From Kosmotoga olearia TBF 19.5.1 (GTDB lineage: Bacteria; Thermotogota; Thermotogae; Petrotogales; Kosmotogaceae), in contig NC_012785.1 of NCBI RefSeq assembly GCF_000023325.1, positions 1,860,001 through 1,924,000 on the forward strand: DNA of 64,000 bases, given 5' to 3'. Below, piece by piece: positions 9,251-17,953 of this stretch. Within the stretch, counting starts at the first letter, position 1. Each line of letters opens with the position of its first letter. The notes under the pieces were generated by a model. The model searched no databases. It worked only from the letters and a program-made list of their open reading frames with translations, and was not told where the DNA came from. The translations under genes were made by a program, and so were the position numbers.

Positions 9251-9279
9251 ATTTTATCACACAGCGAAACGTTTTTCAA
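9251..9279 (-). promoter_or_regulatory. Promoter of spoVS
   Basis: TTGAAA (9274-9279) and TAAAAT (9251-9256) on the minus strand are separated by exactly 17 nt. Transcription would begin near 9244, giving an untranslated leader of about 150 nt. Confidence 0.65.
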
Positions 9280-9329
9280 AACTATTAAGAACTGTTTTCA
9301 ACATCTTTTGTATGTTGCGATCTAACTCA

Positions 9330-10487
9330 TCATAGGTCCAGAATGGAGGACTTAACTTTGGCGATTACATCCAGTATTTCCTGTGGGCTTATCAGCTCAC
9401 CATTTACTTTGCTGAGCAATTCAATTTGCGTATTGGTTCTTCTGTTCACCCTTGACACTTCGTAGACTATTTGACCGAGATTCATCTCAGCGATTATAAC
9501 CGCACTGACTTTTTTTAGCAGCTGTCTTAACCTTGTTGTGGGGAACGGCCAGATTGTAATCGGTTTGAATAAACCGACGTTTATTTTATCTTCTCTGGCA
9601 ATCCGCACTGCTCTGATAGCACTTCTGGCTACGGAACCATAAGCAATAACGAGAATTTCTGCGTCATCAACCATATATTCGTCGTATTTTACGATTTCAT
9701 CAGCGTGCAACCTGATTTTGTGGTCAAGTCTGCGCAAAAGCCTGTCGGCATCAAGGGGGGCCCCCACAGGGAAACCGGATTCGTCGTGTACAAGCCCGGA
9801 TACATGGAACTTGGTTTTTCCCATTTCGACAAGTGGGGCAGTGAGCATTAAATCATCACCTTTGAAGGGATGGAAAAGTTCGTCATCTTCTATTTCTTTT
9901 TCGCTGACTCTCTTCAATGAGATAAGTTCGGAATCAGGTGGTAGATAGATACTTTCTCTCATATGACCGAGAATCTCGTCCATAAGGAAAATGACTGGAG
10001 TTCTGTATTTTTCTGCGTAGTTAAAAGCAGTAACTATGTATCTATAAACTTCTTCAACCGTTGACGGATACAAAGCGATTATCTGGTGATCCCCATGTGT
10101 TCCCCATCGAGCCTGCATGATATCTCCCTGAGCGGGTTTTGTTGGCATCCCTGTTGAAGGGCCACCGCGCTGAACATCCACTATGACCACAGGGGTTTCG
10201 GTCATAGAAGCGTATCCTATCACTTCCTGCATTAAGCTAAAGCCAGGCCCGCTTGTAGCTGTCATTGATTTTTGACCGGCCAGGGAAGCACCAACGATTG
10301 CCGCTGCGCTGGCTATTTCATCTTCCATTTGAATGAAGGTTCCACCAACCTTTGGGAGTTCCCTAGACATGGTTTCCGCTATTTCAGTTGCGGGTGTAAT
10401 GGGATAACCGGCAAAGAACCTACACCCAGCTTTTATAGCACCCAGTGCACAGGCTTCATCCCCCTGCAGGAGTACAAATTTACCCAT
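9330..10487 (-). CDS. korA: 2-oxoacid:ferredoxin oxidoreductase, alpha subunit (KorA-like)
   Basis: The 385-residue protein has the layout of 2-oxoacid:ferredoxin oxidoreductase alpha subunits. The pyrimidine-binding domain (about 1-240) shows GCRFFAGYPITPATEI and TATSGPGFSLMQE. The second domain (about 260-385) shows EILVIAYGSVARSA. Such enzymes oxidise 2-oxoacids with CoA to acyl-CoA and CO2, reducing ferredoxin. The TPP-binding beta subunit and the gamma subunit, normally adjacent, are absent: the next gene is spoVS behind its own promoter. The start overlaps the ferredoxin gene by 8 nt. Substrate (2-oxoglutarate or other) cannot be fixed from sequence. Confidence 0.85.
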   Translation of the reverse strand: MGKFVLLQGDEACALGAIKAGCRFFAGYPITPATEIAETMSRELPKVGGTFIQMEDEIASAAAIVGASLAGQKSMTATSGPGFSLMQEVIGYASMTETPVVIVDVQRGGPSTGMPTKPAQGDIMQARWGTHGDHQIIALYPSTVEEVYRYIVTAFNYAEKYRTPVIFLMDEILGHMRESIYLPPDSELISLKRVSEKEIEDDELFHPFKGDDLMLTAPLVEMGKTKFHVSGLVHDESGFPVGAPLDADRLLRRLDHKIRLHADEIVKYDEYMVDDAEILVIAYGSVARSAIRAVRIAREDKINVGLFKPITIWPFPTTRLRQLLKKVSAVIIAEMNLGQIVYEVSRVNRRTNTQIELLSKVNGELISPQEILDVIAKVKSSILDL

Positions 10488-10707
10488 TCTCTTTCACCGC
10501 CTCACGTTCGACAACGTTTATCGCGAAATCCGGACAGGCATTTTCACATATCAAGCAACCAATACAAGTGTCGGGATCGGGAACGAGTGGTTTTCCCAGT
10601 TCTCCACGAGTGATAGTTTTGGTTGGACATATCCAGTAACATATTCCACACATCTTACAATAGGAATGGTTGAAAATAATGTCATATTTCTTTTTCTCCG
10701 CCATCAA
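10480..10707 (-). CDS. korD: 2[4Fe-4S] ferredoxin-type delta subunit (KorD-like)
   Basis: A 75-residue protein with two classical [4Fe-4S] motifs, CKMCGICYWICP (near residue 17) and CIGCLICENACP (near 48). The size and position directly before korA fit the delta, or electron-transfer, subunit of a 2-oxoacid:ferredoxin oxidoreductase. The two genes overlap by 8 nt. The upstream OadB-like gene ends 12 nt before it, so the three are likely one transcript. Confidence 0.87.
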   Translation of the reverse strand: MMAEKKKYDIIFNHSYCKMCGICYWICPTKTITRGELGKPLVPDPDTCIGCLICENACPDFAINVVEREAVKENG

Positions 10708-10719
10708 GCGTACCCTCCA

Positions 10720-11850
10720 TTAGACACCAATTATGGATAGAAAAACACCTGCTGCTATTGCAGAACCTATTACTCCAGCTACATTCGGTCCCATAGCGTG
10801 CATTAAGATATAGTTAGTTGGATCGTCCTTTTGTGCCACACGCTGTGCAACCCTTGCTGAATCAGGAACGGCAGATACCCCGGCTGCACCTATCAACGGG
10901 TTGACTTTATGTTTACTGAAAAGATTCATCACCTTCGCGAATATAATACCAGAAGCAGTAGCGATGATAAAAGCCGCTGCTCCCAGCCCAACAATCTTTA
11001 AGCTGTTCAAAGACAAAAAAACTCTTCCTTCCGCGGTCGCGCCAACTGAGAGACATAAAAGTATTATAACGGTATATTCAATATACTTGGAAGCCGCTTC
11101 TACCAGCCATTTTGCCACCCCACATTCGCGCAGGAAATTTCCCAGCATCAACATGCCAATAAGAGGTAATGCCTTTGGAACGAGTAGCGCGATTATTATC
11201 GTGCTGGCAATTGGGAAGATCATTCGTTCGAGCTTTGAAACGTGTCTTAACTGCATACCCATCTTTATCTTTCTTTCTTTTTTGGTGGTAAGAAGTTTCA
11301 TTATCGGTGGTTGTATGACGGGGATAAGGGCGATGTAAGAGTATGCAGCGATGGCGATTATCGAAAGATAGGGAGAGTTGAATTGGGATGCAACGTAGAT
11401 CGATGTGGGACCATCAGCACCACCGATGATACCTATTGACGCGGCGTCAGCAAAAGAGAAACCCATCAATCTTGCAACTATGAAGGTCACAAAAATTCCC
11501 ACCTGGGCTGCTGCGCCGAGGAATATAGTCTTTGGATTGGCAAGCATAAAAGAAAAATCTGTGAGGGCACCGATGCCCAGAAAGATAAGAGGGGGATAGA
11601 ATCCTTTGAAGAGGCCCTGTTGAATGAACCACATGAGTCCCATTCCCGGATCGAAAAGACCGGTTACCTCGTTTGGGATGTTGGCCAGAATCATTCCGAA
11701 GGCAATGGGGATAAGAAGAAGAGGTTCGGCCTCTTTTGCAACGGCGATGTACAAAAGTGCGCCGGCGATTCCAAACATAACGAGGTTTTGCCACGAAATA
11801 TGTGCGAACCCCGTTGAGCTAACGAATTTAAGGATCGCTTCCAGCATCAT
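10720..11850 (-). CDS. oadB: OadB-like beta subunit of a sodium-pumping decarboxylase
   Basis: A polytopic membrane protein of about 376 residues with around ten hydrophobic segments. Family signatures are the GIIGGADGPTSIY loop near residue 145 and the GVSAVPDSARVAQ and HAMGPNVAGVIGSAI motifs near the end, which contain residues linked to Na+ transport in OadB/MmdB/GcdB. In complete complexes it couples biotin-dependent decarboxylation of oxaloacetate, methylmalonyl-CoA or glutaconyl-CoA to Na+ export. No alpha, gamma or biotin-carrier gene is in the window. I set the start at the ATG pair (11850/11847) behind GGAGG; further upstream lies the ppdK terminator. Confidence 0.86.
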   Translation of the reverse strand: MMLEAILKFVSSTGFAHISWQNLVMFGIAGALLYIAVAKEAEPLLLIPIAFGMILANIPNEVTGLFDPGMGLMWFIQQGLFKGFYPPLIFLGIGALTDFSFMLANPKTIFLGAAAQVGIFVTFIVARLMGFSFADAASIGIIGGADGPTSIYVASQFNSPYLSIIAIAAYSYIALIPVIQPPIMKLLTTKKERKIKMGMQLRHVSKLERMIFPIASTIIIALLVPKALPLIGMLMLGNFLRECGVAKWLVEAASKYIEYTVIILLCLSVGATAEGRVFLSLNSLKIVGLGAAAFIIATASGIIFAKVMNLFSKHKVNPLIGAAGVSAVPDSARVAQRVAQKDDPTNYILMHAMGPNVAGVIGSAIAAGVFLSIIGV

Positions 11851-11858
11851 CAACCCTC

Positions 11859-11896
11859 CAAAAAAATAAAGCCGCGACCCGCATTGGAGTCGCGGC
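11859..11896 (-). terminator. Terminator after ppdK, inside the oadB leader
   Basis: A perfect 8-bp stem (GCCGCGAC, 11871-11878 with 11889-11896) with a 10-nt loop is followed on the minus strand by TTTATTTTTTT. The oadB Shine-Dalgarno site follows the T run directly. No promoter is obvious between this hairpin and oadB, so oadB-korDA may depend on read-through from ppdK. Confidence 0.75.
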
Positions 11897-11907
11897 AATA
11901 GTGTTCA

Positions 11908-14556
11908 TTATTTACCATGCTTTATTGCTGCCTGAGCAGCGGCAAGTCTTGCAACGGGTACTCTGTAAGGAGAGCAGCTCACGTAGTCGAGACCGGTTAT
12001 ATGACAGAATTCAATTGAAGAGGGTTCGCCTCCGTGCTCGCCACAGATACCAACTTTCAGGTTTGGTCTTGTTGACCTGCCCTTTTCGGTACCCATCTTA
12101 ACGAGCTGGCCGACACCAGTTCTGTCGAGTTTCTGGAATGGATCAACCTCGAGAATGCCCTTTTCTATGTATTCTTTTACGAACTTTCCGTAGTCGTCAC
12201 GGCTGAATCCGAAGGTCATCTGTGTGAGGTCATTTGTTCCGAAACTGAAGAATTCAGCTTCGGTTGCTATTTCGTCTGCAGTGAGAGCAGCTCTTGGAAT
12301 TTCGATCATTGTTCCCACCTTGTACTGCAGATCCACACCAGCTTCTTCTATCATCTTATCGGCGGTTTCGGTAATTATCTTTTTGAGATACTTCAGTTCG
12401 TTAATGTGACCAACAAGAGGAATCATTATTTCAGGAATGACCGTTTTTCCTTCTTCTTTGAGCACCTGAATGGCTGCACCGATAATTGCTTTGGTCTGCA
12501 TGACAGCGATCTCTGGATATGTAATACTTAAACGGCAGCCTCTGTGTCCCATCATCGGGTTGAACTCGTGGAGTTCTTCAACAGTTGCCTTGAGCTCTTC
12601 GTAGGAGAGTCCCATTTCTTCCGCAAGGGCTTTGATGTCCTCGTCTTCCTTCGGTAGGAACTCGTGAAGAGGTGGGTCGAGAAGTCTGATTGTAACAGGA
12701 TAACCTTCCATTGCCTTGAATAGTCCAACAAAGTCTTCCTGCTGCATTGGGAGAAGTTTTTCAAGAGCTATTTCGCGCTGTTCCTTTGTCTTGGCTACAA
12801 TCATTTGTCTAACGACGGGGATTCTCTCTTCTTCGAAGAACATATGCTCTGTTCTACACAGACCGATACCTTCAGCGCCGAAGTTTCTGGCAACCGTCGC
12901 GTCTCTCGGGGTATCAGCGTTGGTCCTGACACCGAGTTTTCTGATCTCGTCGGCCCATTGCAATATCTTTGCGAGAGGTCCTTCAAGTCCCTGAGGTTTC
13001 ACGGTGGCAAGCTTGCCGTCGAATACCTCACCCGTCGTTCCGTCTATACTGAGCCAGGAGAACTCCTTAATCTCTTTGCCATCTATTCTTATAACGCCAG
13101 CCTTTTCGTCCACCTCGATAGCTTCACAGCCAACAATACAGGGTTTGCCCATACCTCTGGCAACAACAGCGGCGTGAGAGGTTTTACCGCCGGTGGATGT
13201 GAGGATACCTTCAGCTGCTGCCATTCCGGCTATATCTTCCGGAGACGTTTCGGGTCTGACAAGGATTACCTGTTTGTTTTCCTCTTTGACCATTCTTTCG
13301 GCTTCTGCAGGATCAAAGACAATGATTCCCGTTGCTGCTCCCGGAGAAGCGGCTATACCCTTAGCGAGAAGGGAAGCGTTTTTCTTGGTTTCGGGTTCAA
13401 AGTAGGGGTGCAGCAGGGTTTCGATGTGATCTGGGGAGACCCTCATAATGGCTTCTTCTTTGGTTATGAGCCCTTCTTCTGCCATATCGACAGCGATCCT
13501 CACAGCGGCGAATGGGGTTCTCTTTCCTGTTCTTGTCTGGAGGAGATAGAGTTTTCCACGTTCAATGGTAAATTCTATATCCTGCATATCCCTGTAGTGC
13601 TTTTCAAGTTTCTCGAATATATCGAGGAGCTGTTTATAAACGTCCGGCATCATTTCTTCGAGTTTTGTCAGAGGATATGGGGTTCTTATACCGGCAACAA
13701 CGTCTTCACCCTGGGCGTTTGGGAGATATTCTCCGTAGTACTTCTTTTCACCGGTGTTTGGATCTCTTGTAAAGGCAACGCCGGTACCACTGTCTTCGCC
13801 CATGTTACCGAAAACCATCGCAACAACGTTGACAGCCGTACCTAGGAGAGAACCTTCCTTTATGCCGTTAAGTTCTCTGTACTTAATGGCCCTTTCATTC
13901 ATCCAGCTTCCAAAGACGGCATCGATAGCCTTCCAGAGCTGATCCCATGGATCCTGCGGGAATTTGTGTCCTGCTTTCTTATAAACCTCTTTGTATCTTT
14001 CTACAACCTTTTTGAGGTCATCGGCATCAAGATCGGTATCCAGCTTGACACCTTTTTCGGTCTTGACTTTATTGAGTTCCTCTTCGAAGTACTCATGCTT
14101 GATGTTCAGAACAACATCGCCAAACATCTGCATAAACCTGCGGTAGGCATCGTAGCAGAATCTTGGATTATTTGTGGACTTTATCATACCTTCAACGGTT
14201 TCGTCGTTCAAGCCAAGGTTGAGGATTGTGTCCATCATACCAGGCATAGAAACTGCGGCACCAGATCTAACGGAAACAAGGAGAGGATTTTCAGGAGAAC
14301 CAAAGACCTTTCCAGTAGCTTCCTCGAGTTCTTTCATAGCTTTGAGTACCTGATCCTTTAGCTCTTCAGGATACGTTTTTCCATGGTCGTAGTAATATTT
14401 ACAGACTTCAGTGGAGATTGTAAAACCAGGTGGTACGGGAACTCCAAGGCGCACCATTTCAGCGAGGTTCGCGCCTTTACCACCGAGGAGCTGCTTCATA
14501 GAAGCGTCTCCCTCAGCCCTGCCTTTTCCGAAAAAGTATACGTACTTCTTAGACAC
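11908..14556 (-). CDS. ppdK: Pyruvate, phosphate dikinase
   Basis: PPDK interconverts pyruvate, ATP and Pi with PEP, AMP and PPi, and links glycolysis to gluconeogenesis. The N-terminal ATP-grasp domain carries [12 protein letters not shown] near residue 25. The swivelling phosphohistidine domain has [21 protein letters not shown] near 450, with the catalytic His in TSHAA. The C-terminal PEP/pyruvate barrel ends with [17 protein letters not shown] and [10 protein letters not shown]. The GTG at 14556 has AAGGAGG seven bases upstream and gives 882 residues, the usual length; an in-frame ATG nine codons earlier has no such site. Single gene with extended -10 promoter and terminator. Confidence 0.96.
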   Translation of the reverse strand: MSKKYVYFFGKGRAEGDASMKQLLGGKGANLAEMVRLGVPVPPGFTISTEVCKYYYDHGKTYPEELKDQVLKAMKELEEATGKVFGSPENPLLVSVRSGAAVSMPGMMDTILNLGLNDETVEGMIKSTNNPRFCYDAYRRFMQMFGDVVLNIKHEYFEEELNKVKTEKGVKLDTDLDADDLKKVVERYKEVYKKAGHKFPQDPWDQLWKAIDAVFGSWMNERAIKYRELNGIKEGSLLGTAVNVVAMVFGNMGEDSGTGVAFTRDPNTGEKKYYGEYLPNAQGEDVVAGIRTPYPLTKLEEMMPDVYKQLLDIFEKLEKHYRDMQDIEFTIERGKLYLLQTRTGKRTPFAAVRIAVDMAEEGLITKEEAIMRVSPDHIETLLHPYFEPETKKNASLLAKGIAASPGAATGIIVFDPAEAERMVKEENKQVILVRPETSPEDIAGMAAAEGILTSTGGKTSHAAVVARGMGKPCIVGCEAIEVDEKAGVIRIDGKEIKEFSWLSIDGTTGEVFDGKLATVKPQGLEGPLAKILQWADEIRKLGVRTNADTPRDATVARNFGAEGIGLCRTEHMFFEEERIPVVRQMIVAKTKEQREIALEKLLPMQQEDFVGLFKAMEGYPVTIRLLDPPLHEFLPKEDEDIKALAEEMGLSYEELKATVEELHEFNPMMGHRGCRLSITYPEIAVMQTKAIIGAAIQVLKEEGKTVIPEIMIPLVGHINELKYLKKIITETADKMIEEAGVDLQYKVGTMIEIPRAALTADEIATEAEFFSFGTNDLTQMTFGFSRDDYGKFVKEYIEKGILEVDPFQKLDRTGVGQLVKMGTEKGRSTRPNLKVGICGEHGGEPSSIEFCHITGLDYVSCSPYRVPVARLAAAQAAIKHGK

Positions 14557-14594
14557 GGTTTTTCCTCCTTTCGATACGAACATATTCGTGTTGA

Positions 14595-14603
14595 ATTATA
14601 ACA
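14595..14603 (-). promoter_or_regulatory. Extended -10 promoter of ppdK
   Basis: The minus strand reads TGTTATAAT: TATAAT at 14595-14600 with a TG one base upstream. No convincing -35 element is present. The start would lie about 30 nt ahead of the GTG. Confidence 0.55.
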
Positions 14604-14771
14604 TGACAGGGCGCAATATGCTGTAACTCGAATTTGTACTAAAGACCCTCCAATTAAGTTTTACACTGATTTTCTAAGAAATTGTTTCTTGAATATTTCG
14701 CTTTTATACATTGAAAGATAGACGTTCAGGATAGCTGCGTATTAGCACGTGCCAAAGAGTTCTTTCGACCT

Positions 14772-14799
14772 TGAAAAAGCATATTTTACGCCTATAACG
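14772..14799 (+). promoter_or_regulatory. Promoter of the glutamine synthetase gene
   Basis: TTGAAA (14772-14777) and TATAAC (14794-14799) are separated by 16 nt. The leader to the chosen ATG is about 70 nt. The rest of the 321-nt gap between the divergent ppdK and glutamine synthetase genes shows nothing I can name. Confidence 0.55.
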
Positions 14800-14877
14800 C
14801 ATATTGGGTTTGAATAAAGGATGCAACAGGAATTAGAATTTTTGATGCAACCAATAAAACTTGACAGGAGGTACGGT

Positions 14878-16275
14878 ATGAAAGACTCGTTGAGGAAATA
14901 TGTTGGAAACATAGATTTTATTGATTTGAAAGTTATCGATATTATTGGAAGGGTGCGGCACGTAATTCTTCCCGGAGATCGGTTGACCGACGAGCTTTTT
15001 GAAGAAGGCGTTGGTTTTGATGCCTCCAACTTTGGTTATTCCTCTATAGAAAACAGCGATATGATAATGCTGCCGGATCCAGATACTGCCTTTGAAGATC
15101 CCTTCTTTGAGCGCAAAACCCTTTCTTTTTTCTGCGATGTTCTCAGAACAGAAGATCGCAAGCCCTTTGAACACTATCCCAGAAACGTTCTAAGAGCGAC
15201 GCTTGAGAAACTGAAATCCATTGGAGCTGCAGATGCGATGCTAGGCCCGGAACTGGAATTTCACATCTTTGAAGGAATGAGTTACAGAGTTTCGGAAAAT
15301 CAGGCTTATTTTAAGGTCGATGTTGCCGAAGGTTTCTGGAATAGCGGAGAGTTTTCAAATGCGAATGTTGTTGAGCGGAAGATGGGATATCATAGGTGCC
15401 CCCCTGCGGATGCCATGGCGAATTTCAGAAACGAAGCCGTTATGATTATGAATTCGATTGGAATTCCAGTTAAATACCATCATCATGAAGTGAGTTCTGC
15501 GCAACACGAAATAGAGTTTCGTTTTCAAAATGCCTTGAATAGTGCAGATTCAATAATCCTTGCCAGGTACATTCTTCAAAACCTGGCTTCCCGTTACAAC
15601 CTAAAGGTTACCTTTATGCCCAAACCGCTTTTCGAGGAAGCCGGAAACGGTATGCACATTCACCAGTACCTTGTAGATGGAACAGGTAAAAACCTGTTCG
15701 CCGGTGATATTTATTGTGGACTTGGGGAAATGGCTTTACAGTACACCTCGGGGATTCTGAAACATTCGTTGACTGGAGCGCTTCTGGCCTTTACCAACCC
15801 ATCGACTAACTCTTACAGAAGGCTCGTTCCAGGATTCGAAGCGCCTATATGTGCTGTTTTTGCTAAGGGGAACAGAAGCGCGGCTGTAAGAATTCCTGGT
15901 TACGTTAAAGATAAGCATAAAGCAAGGATAGAATTCAGGACGATAGACGCCAGCTGCAATCCATACTATGGAATAGCGGCCATGCTGCTTGCGGGTGTGG
16001 ACGGAGTCAAACAGAAACTCGACCATAAAGAGCTTGGATTTGGTCCCATCGAAACCAATATCTACAACATGAACGACGAATATAGAAATAAGATCCGCTT
16101 CTTTCCTTCAAGTTTAGAAGAATCATTAAGAGGTCTTAAGGAAGACAATGAGTTTTTGAAACCCGGTTTTCCGGATGAGCTTATCAGGCAATGGATTTTA
16201 GTGAAGGAAGAAGAAGCGAGATATGTCAACAGCGTGCCAAGTCCCGCGGAATACCAGCTTTATTTTGACCTTTGA
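14878..16275 (+). CDS. glnA: Glutamine synthetase, type I
   Basis: The enzyme makes glutamine from glutamate, ammonia and ATP and is the main route of ammonium assimilation. In this 465-residue protein, GPELEFHIF (metal-site Glu), NGMHIHQYL (glutamate/ATP loop), RLVPGFEAPI, and IEFRTIDASCNPYYGIAAMLLAG follow in family order. The sequence is rather divergent from enteric enzymes, and the tail region around NIYNMNDE lacks a clear adenylylation-site tyrosine context, so feedback control may differ. The ATG at 14878 is chosen for its AGGAGG site at 6 nt. A hairpin after the gene separates it from the convergent FKBP gene. Confidence 0.9.
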   Translation: MKDSLRKYVGNIDFIDLKVIDIIGRVRHVILPGDRLTDELFEEGVGFDASNFGYSSIENSDMIMLPDPDTAFEDPFFERKTLSFFCDVLRTEDRKPFEHYPRNVLRATLEKLKSIGAADAMLGPELEFHIFEGMSYRVSENQAYFKVDVAEGFWNSGEFSNANVVERKMGYHRCPPADAMANFRNEAVMIMNSIGIPVKYHHHEVSSAQHEIEFRFQNALNSADSIILARYILQNLASRYNLKVTFMPKPLFEEAGNGMHIHQYLVDGTGKNLFAGDIYCGLGEMALQYTSGILKHSLTGALLAFTNPSTNSYRRLVPGFEAPICAVFAKGNRSAAVRIPGYVKDKHKARIEFRTIDASCNPYYGIAAMLLAGVDGVKQKLDHKELGFGPIETNIYNMNDEYRNKIRFFPSSLEESLRGLKEDNEFLKPGFPDELIRQWILVKEEEARYVNSVPSPAEYQLYFDL

Positions 16276-16282
16276 CAAATAA

Positions 16283-16318
16283 CAAAGCTCTGCCGGGGGA
16301 TTCCCGGGCAGAGCTTTG
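16283..16318. terminator. Bidirectional hairpin between glnA and the FKBP gene
   Basis: CAAAGCTCTGCC and its complement form a 12-bp stem. The minus-strand side is followed by TTATTTG and the plus-strand side by CTGTTGTCGTT, so neither T run is perfect, but it lies between two convergent genes. Confidence 0.7.
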
Positions 16319-16333
16319 CTGTTGTCGTTCATT

Positions 16334-16762
16334 TCAAACGATCTCTATGAGGTTGATTTCAAATACGAGATCTTTTCCCGCTAGTGGGTGGTTCGCATCG
16401 AGCGTTACCGCTGTTTCGTTGATGTCGGTGATGGTTACTATGAAGGTTCTGCCATCCGGTTGTCTCAACTGAAGTTGTTGACCTAACTGTGGCTCCATAT
16501 CATCCGGAAAACGTGAACGTTCAACCGTCAAAACGAGTTCATCGTATCGAGGACCATAAGCTTTTTCCGGTGGAATTTTTACTGTCTTCGATTCCCCTGT
16601 ATTCATTCCTATGATCGCTTCTTCAAATCCGGGAATTACCTCTCCTTTACCGATGGTGAATTCTAACGGCTCTTTTCCAGTGGAGGAATCAAAGATCTCT
16701 CCGTCCTCGAATCTTCCGGTATAATGTACTTTTACGGTGTCGCCCTTTTTTGCTTCTGGCAT
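16334..16762 (-). CDS. slyD: FKBP-type peptidyl-prolyl isomerase, SlyD-like
   Basis: A 142-residue protein with an FKBP fold interrupted by an insert-in-flap (IF) chaperone domain, as in SlyD. The motifs are DTVKVHYTGRFEDGEIFDSS at the start, EVIPGFEEAIIGMNTGE near 40, and IPPEKAYGPR before the IF domain (about 70-125). The C-terminal strand is NHPLAGKDLVFEINLIEI. It lacks the His/Cys-rich metal-binding tail of E. coli SlyD. It should help folding of cytosolic proteins. It is transcribed alone from an extended -10 promoter. Confidence 0.93.
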   Translation of the reverse strand: MPEAKKGDTVKVHYTGRFEDGEIFDSSTGKEPLEFTIGKGEVIPGFEEAIIGMNTGESKTVKIPPEKAYGPRYDELVLTVERSRFPDDMEPQLGQQLQLRQPDGRTFIVTITDINETAVTLDANHPLAGKDLVFEINLIEIV

Positions 16763-16816
16763 AGTTTTCTCCTTTCGATATCACAATTTAATACCTGACC
16801 GCACAGGTACCTTTTC

Positions 16817-16825
16817 ATTATACCA
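16817..16825 (-). promoter_or_regulatory. Extended -10 promoter of the FKBP gene
   Basis: The minus strand reads TGGTATAAT, with TATAAT at 16817-16822 and no clear -35 box. Confidence 0.55.
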
Positions 16826-16890
16826 GCAAACTTCATAAAAGACGTAAAATTTCCAACATAAAAAATGGCGGATAAACCACCCTTTTTTAT

Positions 16891-17922
16891 TTAACGAACA
16901 ATCATCTTCGGCCCATCCTGTTTAAACTTTCCTCTAAATTGCTCTTCTTTAAGCATCAGGTGAGAATCGAGGTCATGGAATACGAAGGCTCCTGTTCCCA
17001 GCGCAAATTGAACGCTCTGATTTATTCCAACACTGGATTCACCCATACAACCTATCATCAACTGAATCTTCGCGGTATTCGCCATTTCCACGATGGCAAG
17101 GGCGTCGGAGATTCCTGACTTCATCAGCTTTATATTCACAAAATCAACGGCTTCTTCCCGTATGAGTCTCAAAACGTCGTATCTTGTTCTTGCGCTTTCG
17201 TCGGCCGCGACTGGGAAAGGTGAATTGAACCTGACCAATTTTAGCCCTTCTATACTTTCAGCCGGTACGGGTTGTTCGAATACGTCTATATCTATGCCTT
17301 TGGAATAGAGGGCCTTTGCAAACGCAATGGCTTCCTTGGGGGTATAACCCGTGTTCGCGTCTACAATGTATTTTGCTTCCTTTGTCACTTCAGCGATAGC
17401 TTCCAGCGTCTCAATATCCTTCTTCAGATTTTCCCCGACCTTTATCTTTATCACGCGGAATCCTGAATCGTATATTTCCTTCGCGTCTTTGACCATGTTT
17501 TCTATGGTATCGATGCTGACGGTTTTATCTGTTTCTATTTCGTCTTTTGCTCCGCCTAACAGTTGATGTACAGGCAACCCGCTTTCAACGCTAATGGCAT
17601 CCAGAGCAGCGAATTGCACAGCAGCTTTTAAACTGGAAGCGCAGCGCAAGCCATCCATGATGTCAAAGATGCGCTTGTAATTTCTTACATCCATTCCAAT
17701 AAGTTGTTCTTTAACAAAAGGCTCCAGAGACGGGAAGGTTTCAACTCGTTCTCCGTTCACCCTGTAAGATGGGGCAGCTTCTCCATAACCAACTAGACCA
17801 TTGTCAAGTACTATCTGCACTTCTACATTTGTGCTGCTGGTTGAGATGTTGTTGGCGATATGAAAGGGTTTTTCATAATCGTATTCCTTTACCAAAAACT
17901 TCACATCGACTATCTTTCCCAT
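16891..17922 (-). CDS. Dipeptide epimerase (L-Ala-D/L-Glu epimerase type), enolase superfamily
   Basis: This 343-residue muconate-lactonizing-subgroup enzyme shows the catalytic KIKVG pair near residue 160, metal ligands in IVDANTG (near 187), FEQPV (near 215) and ADES (near 240), and the second catalytic lysine in VNIKLMKSG (near 264). Enzymes of this type epimerise L-Ala-D-Glu from recycled murein peptides; a Thermotoga member has that activity. GGGGAGG precedes the ATG. The exact dipeptide preference cannot be read from the sequence. It lies 31 nt after a transglutaminase-fold gene, and a joint role in peptide recycling is possible but not shown. Confidence 0.88.
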   Translation of the reverse strand: MGKIVDVKFLVKEYDYEKPFHIANNISTSSTNVEVQIVLDNGLVGYGEAAPSYRVNGERVETFPSLEPFVKEQLIGMDVRNYKRIFDIMDGLRCASSLKAAVQFAALDAISVESGLPVHQLLGGAKDEIETDKTVSIDTIENMVKDAKEIYDSGFRVIKIKVGENLKKDIETLEAIAEVTKEAKYIVDANTGYTPKEAIAFAKALYSKGIDIDVFEQPVPAESIEGLKLVRFNSPFPVAADESARTRYDVLRLIREEAVDFVNIKLMKSGISDALAIVEMANTAKIQLMIGCMGESSVGINQSVQFALGTGAFVFHDLDSHLMLKEEQFRGKFKQDGPKMIVR

Positions 17923-17953
17923 ACTCTTTCCTCCCCGAGAAATATTTTGTTTT

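Noticed and set aside
12805-13845. A 346-codon plus-strand open frame opposite ppdK
   Set aside because: It is antisense to the highly conserved PPDK gene; long shadow frames are common opposite well-coded genes, and no family motif is visible.
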